A DNA stretch of 64,000 nucleotides, from positions 1,500,971 to 1,564,970 of the forward strand of contig NZ_JASJUU010000001.1 of assembly GCF_030125375.1 (NCBI RefSeq), given 5' to 3'. The position numbers and the translations under genes are program-made. Origin of the DNA: Pseudoalteromonas umbrosa. GTDB taxonomy: Bacteria; Pseudomonadota; Gammaproteobacteria; Enterobacterales; Alteromonadaceae. Shown here piece by piece: positions 28,501 through 35,055 of this stretch. The number at the start of each line of letters is the position of its first letter. Positions within the stretch are counted from its first letter, which is position 1. Under the pieces are notes generated by a model. It ran no database searches. It saw nothing but the letters and a program-made list of their open reading frames with translations, and was not told the DNA's origin.

Positions 28501-31500
28501 CTATATGCACTATCGCAGTGGACTGCAACAGCGCGGTGAACGCCAAGGTATGAGCGCCAGTATCGACTGGCCGTATTGGCAAGATGGCGGCATGAAGATC
28601 AACCCTGATTTTAGAGATATGCTGGCACAAACTGGTTTTACACCTATGCCTACACGCACAGGCATTGACGCATTTTACAGTGCACTGCAATACCCTCAAA
28701 CGCTCGTTGAATATACTAACAAGGCGCAAACTGCCAATGTCAGTAGCGCTCCCAATGCACACCAGTTTGACAGTATCGAGGCGCTCACTGCTGAGCTAAA
28801 AACAGGCTTAAGCGGCATTGCTGCTGACATTTTAGGCGTTGATACCAGCGAGCTTGACCCTGATACAGACTTAGGTGACTTTGGCGCAGACTCTATTGCT
28901 TTTATCACCTTTATCAACCAAGTGAATACCAAATACCAACTAACATTGTCGCCGAGCGTGCTGTTTATGCACTCTACTTTAAACAGTATTTTGACCCATA
29001 TCTTGGATGAGCACAGCGATAAATTGGTTGGTAACAACTCAGATCATACTGAGCTTCAAAAGGCCCAAGTTACTGAACAGAACGATGAGACGGATGATCG
29101 CATCGCGATCATTGGGATCAGCGCACAATTTCCACAAGCAAATAACATTGATGCGTTTTGGCAAAACCTCGTCAATCAAACAGACTGTGTGACTGAATTT
29201 GACTGGGCAAGTGAAAATACTGATACCCGTTCACAACAACCATTACCAAAAGACATAAACTGGCTTGGTCGCCTTGAGCGTAACCAACACTTTGATCCAC
29301 TGTTTTTCAATATTGCCCCAGCTGAAAGTGACCGCATTAAGCTTCAAGAAAGCTTGCTGATGTCACATGTTTGGCAATGTATTGAAGATGCAGGCTATGA
29401 TCCAAAATCCTTAGCTGGCACCAACACTGGTTTATTCATTGGCTGTCAGGCTGGATATCACGAGGGCTTAATCACCTCCTCTGCCTATGCGCCAAACCGC
29501 ATGAGCTACTTCTTGGATTTACACGGTCCTAGTGAAGGCGTTGATACTACTTGCTCGTCTTCTCTCGTTGCCATCCACAAAGCGGTTCAAGCCATTCAAA
29601 ATGGTGAATGTGATCAGGCCATCGTGGGCGGTGTGAATGTCATTGACTCTCCCAGTGCATCGATTGCAATGCATGACATTGGCGCGCTCTCACCCACAGG
29701 TCGTTGTCGTACTTTCTCGGCAGATGCCGATGGTATTGTGCGCGGCGAAGGTGTGGGCATGATCTTTATTAAAAAGCTAAATGAATCGGAGCGTGATAAA
29801 GATCATATCTACGGGACGATTTTAGCCTCCGCCATTAATCACGGCGGCAAGTCTCAAGGCTTTACGGTCCCCAATGCTAAAGCGCAAACTCGCCTACTGG
29901 GCAAAGCATGGCAAGATGCGGGCGTTGATCCAAGCACGCTTAGCTACATTGAGTGCCATGGTACTGGCACCTCGCTTGGCGATCCTGTTGAGCTCGATGC
30001 ACTTAAGGCCGCGTATAAAGAAATCAGCACGGCTACAGATAACGCGCAAACCTGTGCGCTGGGTTCAGTGAAAAGTAATATAGGTCACCTTGAAATTGCC
30101 GCTGGTATTGCTGGGGTACTCAAAGTATTACTACAACTAAAACACCAAACTTTGGTGCCATCACTCCATGTGGATGAGCTCAACCCATACTTAGGCCTTG
30201 AGAACTCCCCATTTAAAGTACAAACAGAGATGAGTCCTTGGCAAAGTGAGCAACCTCGCCGTGCTGGGGTAAGTTCATTTGGTATCAGCGGCGTAAACGC
30301 CCATATCGTACTTGAAGAATACAGCAAAAAGACTCATGTCGAGACCAGAGCTGCAGATACTGAGTCTGCCATCGTGCTTTCGGCTACTAGCGAATCAGCG
30401 CTAGAAGCAAAAGTTAAGGCGCTTAATACCTATCTTGAGCAACAACCGACCGTGTCTTTCGAGTCTCTAGTTTATACGCTGCAAGTAGGCAGAACGGCGC
30501 ACAAATACCGCACAGGCTGGACTGCTTCTTCTGTTGTGGATTTAAAACAAAAACTCAGCGCTGCGCTTGCAAACAATACTTTGATGATTAAAAAGGTGCC
30601 GAGTACAAAAGCTGAAGCGATTGCAGATAACGATGTATTAAAGCTTGCACACAATCCAGCTGCCCTGCTGCGCTTTTGGCTTGAAGGGCACACAATCAAT
30701 TGGTCTGCGATGTATAAATCGCCAGTCCAAAAAGTCAGCTTGCCAAGTACATCGTTTTTAACCACAGAATCCCCTGCTGCGCCTTGGTTACTGCTGGAAA
30801 ATCAATGGCAAGCGATGCCACTGAGTTGCCCGCTAGATTGGCAAGCACAGCTACAACCGCTGCTTTCCAATAAAAAAGGGCTTATCGTTGCACAGGATAA
30901 GCAAAGCGCTGAGCCACTGCGTGCTAAGCTCAACGGCTGTGACGTGGATATTGTACATTTTTCAGAGCTCGACACCTTGGTATTTAACCAAAATACATTG
31001 CCAAACTTTGTCTACTTCATTGCTGAACAAGCAGAAACAAAACCTGAGAATATAAAGCCTCTGTACGAATTTATACAGGCGATTTCCAAGTTTGATAAAC
31101 ACACAATGCAGTTGTTTTACGCTTTGCCAAATAGCCACATGTCCAGCAGTTATGAAGACATCAGCGCACTACTGAGAAGCTACACCATGCGCAACCCTGC
31201 CCATGTTTGGAGTCTGGTTGAGTTTGCTGACAACGGCTCAGAGTGGGCAGACAAATTACTGCAAGAGCTGGTTTGCCCGAGCTTAAACAGCGATGCCACT
31301 CAACCTAACCAAGTGAAATACCAAGACCAGTCTCGTCTTGGCTTGGCACTGAACAAAACGGCATTACCTACAAATAACTCTGCGCTCTGTGAAAACAACT
31401 TTAAGCCACAGGGTGTGTATTTGATTGCTGGCGCACTGGGCGAACTGGGCATGGCACTATGCCAGCAATTATTAACGCAATTTAACGCCACACTTATTTT

Positions 31501-33694
31501 GCTTGGCAGACGCAAAGAGGCGCAATGTATTGACTCACTCAATCAACTCAAAGCATCTAAACAAGGCCAGGTCCATTACTTGAGCGCAGATGTCGCTTGC
31601 GAGCAAAGCCTTGAAGACGTTCACAAGTACATTGATGAACAAGGCTTGCAGTTAAATGGCATACTGCATTTAGGTACCGCCTTTACAGAAGATGAAAACA
31701 ACTGGGCTGACTTTGAACAAGCGATGCAAGTCAAAGTGCAAGGCACAATCAATCTGGACAAGGTATTTGCACATGCCAACCTTGATTTGTTTATAATGTT
31801 CTCATCCATGGCAGTATTTGGCAGTTTAAATCACCTATCCTACTCATACGGTAATGGCTTTCAAAATTCATTTTCCCACGCCCGTCAACAACAAGTACTG
31901 GCAGGTGAAAAGCATGGTAAAACGTTGGCCATTAATTGGGGATACTGGCATTCCGACGACCCTGTAAAAAGCATTGAAAATGGCTTTGCAGAGAAAAAAG
32001 GCTACCAGCTTATCACCATGCCTGAGGCATTTAGCTTAATGCAACACTTGTTGAACAGCGAAGTCACCAACATGGGCGCTTTACTGAGTACATCGCCTGA
32101 TAAAATCTATCAAAATACCGCGCGCTTAATGAGTCGCGAGGTTGCGCCCGCTGATACTGTCACACACATATCAAGTGAGCAGGTCGAAGTAGTGAACAGC
32201 GCTGATATACGAGGTGCAGTGATCCAAATCGTCAGTAATGTGATTGGCATTTCAGCAGATGAATTAGACCTAGATTGTGACCTATACGAATATGGCTTTG
32301 ATTCCATCTCTTTACTGAAAACCTTTCAGCAATTAAAAGAGCAGCTTAATATTGAGCTACAGGCAGATGCGTTTAAAAACATGAATACCATAGCGGCATT
32401 CATCGAAGACATTGAAAAGCTCTATTGTGCACAGCAAACAGATAGCCAAAGTGAAGATAGTCAGCAAAAACCTGACTTTATTTTAGATGCGGGCTTCACC
32501 CCAACAGCTAATACTACTGGGCTAACAAAATCCTATGAAGGCGACGTGAAATCAGTGCTACTCACTGGCGCAACGGGCTTTTTAGGGAGTCATATTCTTC
32601 AGCAGTTATTAAATGAGACAGGTGCCACCATCTACTGCATTGTCAGAGCAAGTTCATTAAATGAGGCCAAGCAACGTATTACGCACTCAGCCAAAAGCTA
32701 CCAGCTTTCACCTGATATGAGTCGCGTCGAGCCCATGCTTGGAGATATGGAAAAGCCACAGCTTGGCTTGTCTGATAAAGATTGGCAAAGCTTGTGCGAA
32801 CATGTGCAGCACATAGTTCACACGGCTTCTTACGTGAATCATATTCAGCCTTACTTTGCATTTAAAAAGTCAGTGGCGGGCACCAATCAGCTGTTACAAA
32901 TGGCCACGACAAAATCGCTCAAAATGATGCACTTTGTCTCGAGCACGACCGCTAGTACACAAGTCAAAAATTCGCATTTTTCAGTGAATCCCATCGAAGA
33001 CTTTATCGACGTCACTGATGCCGAGCTCATCTGTAGTGGCTACGGTCAATCTAAATGGGTGCAAGAGGAGAATATCCGCCAAGCTTCAGAATTTGGTGTG
33101 CCCTACACCATTTATCGCTTTGCGCAAATTTCAGGGTCGTCACAAACTGGCATTGGCAACACCGATGATATTTTCCATCGAATTTTAAAAATGATGATGC
33201 GCACGCCTGTGCAGCCCGCAGATGTACCGTATTTACTGGATATTATTCCGGTGGATAAAGCCGCTGCCGCCATCGTACTTGGCATGAATGATGAACAAAA
33301 ACGCAATACGGTCTTTCATGTGGCAAACAAAACACCACTGCCTGTCTCGCAGTTTTACGACATGGCACAAAGCCAAGGCTTGCGCTTTGAGCAAGGTGAA
33401 AAGCATGCGTTTATTGAGTCATGCAAACACTATATCGAACACGCAACGGAGGGTAACATCCAAGTCATTATGGATGGCTTACTCACGCAGCGACCAGGAT
33501 ATGATGAATATTTGTTTGAAGCGTACCTAATGCCCATGGCACCGTACGACAAAGACAATTATTTAGCGCTGGTCGAACAATACCAAATTGGATTAGATGA
33601 CTGGGAGGCCCTGTTTAACACCTATTTTAAACAGTGGCGGAAAGACTCGCATTATAAAGTTATTTGGCAAGAGGCTGAACTCCCCTCTCAATAA
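13589..33694 (+). CDS. trans-AT hybrid PKS/NRPS megasynthase with terminal reductase
   Basis: About 6,700 residues in one chain. Domain order: KS-DH-KR-cMT-ACP, KS-KR-ACP, C-A-PCP, KS-KR-ACP, KS-KR-ACP and a thioester reductase. There are no cis AT, ER or TE domains; the AT and ER are encoded upstream. All four KS have Cys-His-His, and all five carriers keep the phosphopantetheine serine. The A domain has the threonine-type specificity code D-F-W-N-I-G-M-V-H. The terminal domain (GATGFLG, YGQSK) should release an aldehyde or alcohol. I prefer the ATG at 13589 (MKNKQDTT), with GAGA upstream, over one 45 bp earlier. There is no loading module, so the starter is unknown. Predicted product: a short methylated, reduced polyketide amide-linked to threonine, extended by two more units. 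I recognise no known compound. Confidence 0.95.
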   Translation: MKNKQDTTANKHTSAQQEIAIVGISLRFPGASSKEQFWHNLANKVSSISEIPAARFRWQDDFDPAPKKDEQKIVSKWGGFIDNIDGFDAGFFAISPKEAQSMDPQQRLSMELAWQCFEDAGLSPSTFKNTKTGVYLGCSNTDYQELATGNIDPHFLTGMSTGVFANRISHYFNFQGPSETVDTACSSSLVALHKAMNDFNAGEINAALVGGVNLLITKSRYVSFSKLGVLSPNGRCKTLDANADGYVRGEGVGMVLLMPLERALKENLTVYGVVKGSSVGHSGHTNTLTSPSPFSQSRVIQEAIDNAGVHSDDLSYIELHGTGTRLGDPIEIQGLKRAFRATKSKKSDGDSACYLSTVKTNIGHLESAAGIAGIIKVLLSFKHQQVPPLQNFETLNPKITLDNSPFALATDCVPLAQKHVLAGISSFGFAGVNAHVILQSPPAQIANTVSLDTPAVIILSAKKPEALMARAKALKAFIEAQNLTDDNLADLAFTLQVGREDMSQRLAFSASSMAEVTKQLNLFIEGKNGAWPQGKADKDNASTCIKADNQNASDALNQWLSGATVDWSALYPDAKPQRLALPGYPFNPKPYWITSKKDAPTTEVLHPLLHKALPAFDELLFSSTFTGDEFFLADHKINGECVLPGVCTLEMVRAAIALSHNLDASHAIQIKNVKWLRPISIEQGAPTEQNTIYVSLWQSDSAMQFEVWQKHEGAQQVCASGEVQVSQHSAPVTLFELTTESDQLLTPSDAYATFKNMGIDYGTRFQGLQQLSKQDTTATAKVVIPSSCSQGFGLSPALVDAALQSLIIFADQSHAALPFATEQVCFYNAQQLSEAQHNEVWVKATQTSNNTDNTQKFDLDICDLDGNLLMGIKGFSTRKVPLDAVKPSTQDLLTLTPCWQAATPDFATSSVQYAAYLGPQALKPDWLTESTDTNELVWLAKDEYAQPLALFQQLKRMLADGFDSKPLSITLVTKQTQAVFGQNEQTNCEGAGLIGLLQSVTQEYPSWTVRIIDAAQLDSIPSEFTTLPAGLYAHRTEQYFSLELAQHTYLDAAANNASLQKQGTYLVLGGAGGLGQVWSEWMIKHHDAQIIWLGRRELNTGIQSDIDRLAKLGKAPVYIQCDASDKDAMESASKSITRQFGDLNGVVHSILHLEDQTLANMDDAQFNRSYNAKQQTGEVALEVFSQADLDFFLFFSSMQSFSPAAGQSNYAAGCVYLDSLARTYQHKCPVKIINWGYWGSVGVVQDEYYQKKMMAMGIGSIEAEQGMQALTTLMGANLAQAGVLKITQAALTDTFKLQSFSAQGAQHALAKQSSKHQAPKQDSKAQVDLNQLCAALHQAGWQHPDQREHALASLPEYFSNWWTETERYLEAHQLMQNGVIQDVEAAHNSNSSENLLDNCLASLPAILNGDIKATDALFPNASMALVEAVYQNNPVADYANAVLIEQLQTYLATANLESIRVLEIGAGTGGTTRSVLPALKPWKVEEYAYTDLSKAFFNHAKAQYQTDYPFVDTKYLDISKPLAGQNIDIGSYDVVIATNVLHATADIKNTLQNAKACLKQGGVLLINEVVKTSLFTHLTFGLLEGWWLSQDKHLRLVGSPMLSIENWQQALYETGFENAFAAGDASTPQQVFCAQSDGFSLQAKTPTHTKNKDKKDNPKATQSMSSTPIQQPQHNADPSALTEFVHNALFDIASAALDMTPSELDADESFADYGVDSILAIQILDEINAKFNVNLPATLLFDYPSIDTLSAYIIAEHKEQVLAIMPAQSDSNATEHAVKTNTNSDNTHNLRKHSSHSKVVQSEQENLTTQAPTHSGKIAIVGMSGQFGDADNLEEFWSMLAEKRTSVKAQTRWDLSRLTDNQQSWSKYASLLNDISLFDAPFFSITPQEAMYMDPQQRLFLQETYKALEDANMITKVAGQNVGVYLGCAQSDYAGLAEEDAPAQVFWGNAGSVIPARVSYFLNLKGPALAIDTACSSSLVALHSACRALNNNEISSALVGGVATLCTPKFSIHAGKAGMLSPDGTCYTFDDRANGFVPGEGAGVLVLKKLEDAEREGDHIYGVILGSATNQDGTTSGITAPSSLSQEQLHRDIYARFDIAPDSIQMIEAHGTGTKLGDPIEFQALTRAFRAHTDSNEFCALGSVKTNIGHCLTAAGVAGVIKALLAMKHRTIPASLHYEQGNSHINWHNTPFFVNQEAIAWQSNNGQKRRAAVSSFGFSGTNAHVVLEEYQPQSIKQQSTTTQPVIITLSAKSKDSLNDKAHALKSWLTRKNLQDSALTNLAFTLQSAREEMDYRMAFTASTIADVQGGLTQFTNKARGHYKQGEVKQGKEILSALDSSDFMRWIEQGDLNKLLALWVVGADIDWPLLYTQQTPALLRLPTYPFAKTSFWLPEKSTHKSVEKCEPSAALDFNGPSENVQSTQAFEPIPQLPIKQALNAPSALLHYTANWAEKPLTSTEPATYHRQVVLLGDDLPEIYSVSSTRLSCTATEAQAQLEAYTNGLIDYFKQLELQQGTITKKTPSKLLVQVVVKDQTSLLSSLNGVLKTAAIEYSNIETQLIAVDDTNNFEHLVENEAKKQDACIRYQQGQRQILTFDLQAYQQVDTTTLPWKENGVYVITGGLGQLGQTFAKEIIQHTKQAHIVFVGRRAPNDTIQSHLDALGCEPSRLSYVSLDIANHDDVNALFTNLKAKHGGITGIIHSAGVIKDQLISNKTPQEVAQVFAPKVAGLIALDEASKTCDLDFFVCFSSIAGVFGNMGQADYACANAFMDRFMAARQTQVSQGMRSGLSLSINWPLWSEGGMQVDSLTTSILQSQGIEVMPNEVGIDAFYRIFTLHNIPTQHCFLYGDASKLTQLWHKPSTTTQRINTSSVEGGKSHAQIRDHVKSIITDITKIDVQDLDDEVDFKDMGFDSIMLMSVVQRLESDTFLSIETLPPALLFEISTINELCDYLAAHQLPTQVDEPLVQSTPASANLHGPMPLSKAQQGLWLLHKQNPQLSTYHVPMVFEVNDLNVDCMQAALNWLCKKHPILSVQLAEVEGLPQQQITGLTPTLVQNHTPVASKSALIDLIQADIKQPFAMTQSHSAHSPLLWRAAHWQINGQLDVVVLVFHHLIIDGVSATLLLEQLWQTYHALVANEPLEQAQPDTGFFTYLEWEKQMLNSEQSTQLTHYWQTQLQGVESELTLAGKQEKQHANKQAKRLELAMNNNQVQRIHQFCSRNKINPAAFFLSAFQTLLSAKTRRGDITLGVPVLHRPASDMANSLGLFVNQLPLRASVNQSRSFSQLALQNQHQLGELIKHSGYPFAEIVRATGAKRAMHSHPIFQIGFAYHNFLKPDWVESNQDLVNAIWPECVQEPELDLSLEVTPLSHSFKVAFKFDETVYPSAIIDALAKEYASLIDDVMFAGEQALGSLPVFANLKTLPAAQPTLVNLFEAQAAMHPEHIAVCFGMQSINYRQLNDKANQFANTLLNHPEFKQGTENLIALCAKPSIELIVAILGILKSGAAYVPLDPNSPAARIQYILEDAKPSILVLGAEMPLAGAYQHHQVINLQAALASTTQVANINRASASNLAYIIYTSGSTGKPKGVLVEHHNVCSLFNNTQSLFGFNEQDTWCLFHSYAFDFSVWEIWGALLHGGKLLIPDELTRKESVSFAKFVIDNQVTILNQTPSAFYPLMDNLLASPHNALRKVIFGGEALDVSKLAPWFEQAQPQADLVNMYGITETTVHVTEVTIDASMVYGAQASSIIGRALPGYEVLLLDEQFNPAQVGQVGEIFVAGCGVTRGYHNQPALTDARFITHIDGKRLYRSGDLARFNESGLLEYMGRADDQVQIRGHRIELGEVQHALQSLSYITDAYVTSAQKQRGQVLVAYIIAPDAPSTAKIRTDLLSKLPEYMIPAYFVLVPHFPITSNGKIDKQTLSKQLPFVPSQTAMLDAKSNASTLTATPKLTEQSELKAAVTQIWQQVLEVDHIASNVPFFEAGGDSLLANVLTAKFKSQLDVEFPLTQIFQSSTIDAMTDFIAQAQSTHTQVPAQKITSNAANSDSHNQDIRTQDIALIGLSCQYPDSQNHTEFWHNLVNEKDFLKRLSESTEQGDITWLDSWVEGQDQFDPEFFNISEKNAKTMSYSQRQLLLHAWKAIEDAGYCAENMPNTGVYVSSSGADNPDLNLQDKFKDGQFILNAQDYVASTINQPGTLPTTISYHLGFTGPSLFVHSNCSSSMSAISLACSALKAGEIDYAIVGAACLYPQRYTGYEYEKGLNFAGDARCKVFDEKADGMIGGSGVSVIVLKRADDAVNDADNIYSLIRGIKVNNDGKDKAGFFAPGTSGQMHVIEQTLKASDISPASISYVEAHGTGTALGDPIEFSSLQQIYQQYSGDKQFCGLGAVKSNLGHTDTLAGLTGLIKTSLALYHKKLPASLHYNNANPHIDLANSPFYVVDSTRDWHTPLLPRRAAVSSFGIGGTNAHAVLEEACNIEHHELESQLINTPAIIVLSAHTQAVLDKQVAQLHDYLTANNLTERDLRRLAFTLQTGRTVMAIRTGFVVNSITELKSKLAEYVPTASIKPTHSIDLERAIILLDHQEILAHWVETGFTNWDFIYQGARLPKLSLPTYPFALKTIGLGDTQTVQIPNVGDKEQAKVALKAPVWVKKAKTANQASSTAAHAELHLVLCDFPAHKQFSELPDTQIHTLHSEHFAIEQKIADYGFQLVELIKHLAKTKKQIKLQLLIGDDASADTQANLHTCFQALLKTASLEHKTLQTQLLVLNAEAIESEVAKILRAEQSGFDDKFVRYTRDEREILTYQAITSAEPKMPFKANGVYLITGGFGGIGQHFIKAISAQPFNKTIVVTGRKPQSHPEVQKQLVALSTSNTQLQYQSVDVSHKMNVLLMVRDILAKHGSLCGVIHSAGIVKDTLLSKKDKHSFSQVLAPKVSGVVALDEATQDLALDFFVCFAGLSGVNGALTQVDYATANAFLDSYMHYRSGLQQRGERQGMSASIDWPYWQDGGMKINPDFRDMLAQTGFTPMPTRTGIDAFYSALQYPQTLVEYTNKAQTANVSSAPNAHQFDSIEALTAELKTGLSGIAADILGVDTSELDPDTDLGDFGADSIAFITFINQVNTKYQLTLSPSVLFMHSTLNSILTHILDEHSDKLVGNNSDHTELQKAQVTEQNDETDDRIAIIGISAQFPQANNIDAFWQNLVNQTDCVTEFDWASENTDTRSQQPLPKDINWLGRLERNQHFDPLFFNIAPAESDRIKLQESLLMSHVWQCIEDAGYDPKSLAGTNTGLFIGCQAGYHEGLITSSAYAPNRMSYFLDLHGPSEGVDTTCSSSLVAIHKAVQAIQNGECDQAIVGGVNVIDSPSASIAMHDIGALSPTGRCRTFSADADGIVRGEGVGMIFIKKLNESERDKDHIYGTILASAINHGGKSQGFTVPNAKAQTRLLGKAWQDAGVDPSTLSYIECHGTGTSLGDPVELDALKAAYKEISTATDNAQTCALGSVKSNIGHLEIAAGIAGVLKVLLQLKHQTLVPSLHVDELNPYLGLENSPFKVQTEMSPWQSEQPRRAGVSSFGISGVNAHIVLEEYSKKTHVETRAADTESAIVLSATSESALEAKVKALNTYLEQQPTVSFESLVYTLQVGRTAHKYRTGWTASSVVDLKQKLSAALANNTLMIKKVPSTKAEAIADNDVLKLAHNPAALLRFWLEGHTINWSAMYKSPVQKVSLPSTSFLTTESPAAPWLLLENQWQAMPLSCPLDWQAQLQPLLSNKKGLIVAQDKQSAEPLRAKLNGCDVDIVHFSELDTLVFNQNTLPNFVYFIAEQAETKPENIKPLYEFIQAISKFDKHTMQLFYALPNSHMSSSYEDISALLRSYTMRNPAHVWSLVEFADNGSEWADKLLQELVCPSLNSDATQPNQVKYQDQSRLGLALNKTALPTNNSALCENNFKPQGVYLIAGALGELGMALCQQLLTQFNATLILLGRRKEAQCIDSLNQLKASKQGQVHYLSADVACEQSLEDVHKYIDEQGLQLNGILHLGTAFTEDENNWADFEQAMQVKVQGTINLDKVFAHANLDLFIMFSSMAVFGSLNHLSYSYGNGFQNSFSHARQQQVLAGEKHGKTLAINWGYWHSDDPVKSIENGFAEKKGYQLITMPEAFSLMQHLLNSEVTNMGALLSTSPDKIYQNTARLMSREVAPADTVTHISSEQVEVVNSADIRGAVIQIVSNVIGISADELDLDCDLYEYGFDSISLLKTFQQLKEQLNIELQADAFKNMNTIAAFIEDIEKLYCAQQTDSQSEDSQQKPDFILDAGFTPTANTTGLTKSYEGDVKSVLLTGATGFLGSHILQQLLNETGATIYCIVRASSLNEAKQRITHSAKSYQLSPDMSRVEPMLGDMEKPQLGLSDKDWQSLCEHVQHIVHTASYVNHIQPYFAFKKSVAGTNQLLQMATTKSLKMMHFVSSTTASTQVKNSHFSVNPIEDFIDVTDAELICSGYGQSKWVQEENIRQASEFGVPYTIYRFAQISGSSQTGIGNTDDIFHRILKMMMRTPVQPADVPYLLDIIPVDKAAAAIVLGMNDEQKRNTVFHVANKTPLPVSQFYDMAQSQGLRFEQGEKHAFIESCKHYIEHATEGNIQVIMDGLLTQRPGYDEYLFEAYLMPMAPYDKDNYLALVEQYQIGLDDWEALFNTYFKQWRKDSHYKVIWQEAELPSQ
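13634..18865 (+). other. megasynthase module 1: KS-DH-KR-cMT-ACP
   Basis: KS about 13634-14915, with active Cys at 14141 in DTACSSS. DH about 15400-16240, with HKINGECVLP (His codon 15490) and VDAALQ. KR about 16770-17400, with GGAGGLG, FSS and Tyr; the usual Asn at Tyr+4 is Cys (SNYAAGC). C-methyltransferase about 17890-18480, with LEIGAGTGGTT. ACP about 18630-18865, with GVDSI. With the trans ER, this module could give an alpha-methyl saturated or unsaturated unit. Confidence 0.9.
19036..22450 (+). other. megasynthase module 2: KS-KR-ACP
   Basis: KS about 19036-20280, with Cys at 19511 in DTACSSS. KR about 21420-22090, with ITGGLGQLG, FSSIAG and DYACAN, so fully catalytic in appearance. 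ACP about 22215-22450, with GFDSI. Expected output is a beta-hydroxy acyl chain. Confidence 0.9.
22500..25660 (+). other. megasynthase module 3: C-A(Thr)-PCP
   Basis: Condensation domain about 22500-23830, with HHLIIDG at 22912. Adenylation domain about 23860-25390, with YTSGSTGKPKG, FDFSVWE, NMYGITETT and YRSGDLAR. Reading the Stachelhaus positions by alignment to GrsA gives D-F-W-N-I-G-M-V-H, the established threonine code. PCP about 25430-25660, with GGDSL. There is no epimerase, so L-Thr is expected. Confidence 0.88.
25735..29020 (+). other. megasynthase module 4: atypical KS, KR with altered active site, ACP
   Basis: The KS about 25735-26990 has HSNCSSSM around the active Cys (codon 26222) in place of DTACSSSL; both catalytic His are kept (EAHGTGT, NLGHTD). 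This KS accepts the threonyl chain. The KR about 28015-28680 binds NADPH (ITGGFGGIG) and keeps YATAN. Its catalytic serine position reads Gly (FAGLSG instead of FSSIAG), so reduction here is doubtful. ACP about 28780-29020, with GADSI. Confidence 0.85.
29095..33690 (+). other. megasynthase module 5: KS-KR-ACP and terminal thioester reductase
   Basis: KS about 29095-30325, with DTTCSSS (Cys codon 29552). KR about 31405-32060, with AGALGELG, FSSMAV and SYSYGN, one residue shorter than usual. ACP about 32205-32430, with GFDSI. Reductase about 32545-33690, an extended SDR with GATGFLGSHIL and GYGQSKW, which releases the chain by NADPH reduction. Confidence 0.9.
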
Positions 33695-33787
33695 TATAAA
33701 GGCTCAATGTCGCCAGCTTATTTGTGCGGCTTTGAGCTTTTCCTATAATTCAGCTACCGTGTTTTAAAAAACGTACTGAAATACGCT

Positions 33788-34450
33788 ATGCATATTAAAG
33801 ACACCGCACATCAAGCGCTTGCAGAGCTTGGCTACCCAGAACAAAAAGTCAAAACGGCACAAGCTCGACAAATATCAGCAACTCTGTACCGCGCATTGCC
33901 TGATCATCATATCGATTCTGTGTTTGAACTCTGTGAGCAGCTACTTGAGTCAAGAGAGTGGATGCTCAGTTTAATCGCCTTTGACTGGGCATTCAGAGTT
34001 AAAAAACAATATACCCCAAACACATTTGAGGTGTTTGAGCGATGGCTACTCGAATACGTAACCGATTGGTATGACTGTGACGATTTTTGCACGCATGCTT
34101 TTGGTGAATTGATTGTGCAGTACCCACAGTTAATAGATAAAACCCATGCTTGGGCTAAACATGACAATTTTGCTGTTAGAAGAGCCGTTGCCGTGATCTT
34201 AATCTACCCGTTAAATAAAGGAAAATACCCTCAAAATGCGCCTTTAAACGCTGCCGATCTCTTATTCAATGATGAGCATGATTTAGTGCAAAAAGGCTAT
34301 GGCTGGTTACTCAAAGTACTCTCTAAAACCTCACCCTATGAAGTAATTGACTATCTCAAAGCTCATCACAAAGAGATGCCTCGTGTGGCATTTCGATACG
34401 CACTTGAGAAACTAGATAACCAAATAAAAATTGAACTGATGTCGCTGTAA
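33788..34450 (+). CDS. AlkD-like DNA alkylation repair (HEAT-repeat) protein
   Basis: The 220-residue all-helical protein matches the DNA_alkylation family. Recognisable segments are ESREWMLSLIAFDW, FEVFERWLLEYV followed by TDWYDCDDFC, and FAVRRAVAVILI. AlkD-type glycosylases remove bulky alkylpurines without base flipping. The gene starts 93 bp after the megasynthase on the same strand. AlkD relatives in other pathways (YtkR2 of yatakemycin, for example) protect the producer from its own DNA-alkylating product, so a similar job is an attractive inference. It may also be an unrelated chromosomal gene. Confidence 0.82.
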   Translation: MHIKDTAHQALAELGYPEQKVKTAQARQISATLYRALPDHHIDSVFELCEQLLESREWMLSLIAFDWAFRVKKQYTPNTFEVFERWLLEYVTDWYDCDDFCTHAFGELIVQYPQLIDKTHAWAKHDNFAVRRAVAVILIYPLNKGKYPQNAPLNAADLLFNDEHDLVQKGYGWLLKVLSKTSPYEVIDYLKAHHKEMPRVAFRYALEKLDNQIKIELMSL

Positions 34451-34529
34451 GGTCAAGCTGTTCCTATTATGGTAATTTTCGCCGTTATCATTTATGATTT
34501 TGTTACTTTATAACAATTGAGAGCACCCC

Positions 34530-34994
34530 ATGATAACGATAACAAGGCTCTGTGATAGATACCTTGAACAGGTTAAGCGCATCCAAATCGAACAGGATCA
34601 AATTGAATTTGCTGGCACTGCATCAGAGTTTTTAGAAGAAATATGCGACACCACACATTTGCATGTCATAAAACATCAAGAAGACGTCATTGGTTATTTT
34701 AAGCTTGACCTCGCTTATGCGCAAAAATACGATTTTTGCCCAGAAGATGCCTTTGGGATCCGCGCATTTGTCATCGATAAAGACCAACAAGGCAAAGGCT
34801 TTGGCAAGCAAGCTGTTACCGCACTATTCCCTTATTTAAAAACATTTTACCCGCAATTTAATCAAATTTTCTTAACCGTCAACTGCCGTAATACATTGGC
34901 TTATGAATGTTATAAAAAAGCAGGATTTATAGACACTGGCGAGAAGTATTTAGGTAGTCCAGCTGGGCCAAACTATATTATGCAGGGTTCATGA
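34530..34994 (+). CDS. GNAT family N-acetyltransferase
   Basis: The protein has 154 residues with the GNAT acetyl-CoA pyrophosphate loop QQGKGFGKQA (about 89-98). A TVNCRNTLAYECYKKAGF segment, typical of motif B, follows. The substrate is not evident. It follows the AlkD-like gene by 79 bp on the same strand and might belong to the cluster as resistance or tailoring, or be unrelated. Confidence 0.85.
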   Translation: MITITRLCDRYLEQVKRIQIEQDQIEFAGTASEFLEEICDTTHLHVIKHQEDVIGYFKLDLAYAQKYDFCPEDAFGIRAFVIDKDQQGKGFGKQAVTALFPYLKTFYPQFNQIFLTVNCRNTLAYECYKKAGFIDTGEKYLGSPAGPNYIMQGS

Positions 34995-35055
34995 ATTGAC
35001 TAATTCTGCTGATTGGGCGGGATTCAAATATAAAAAATGTCTTATTTAAGTTAAA

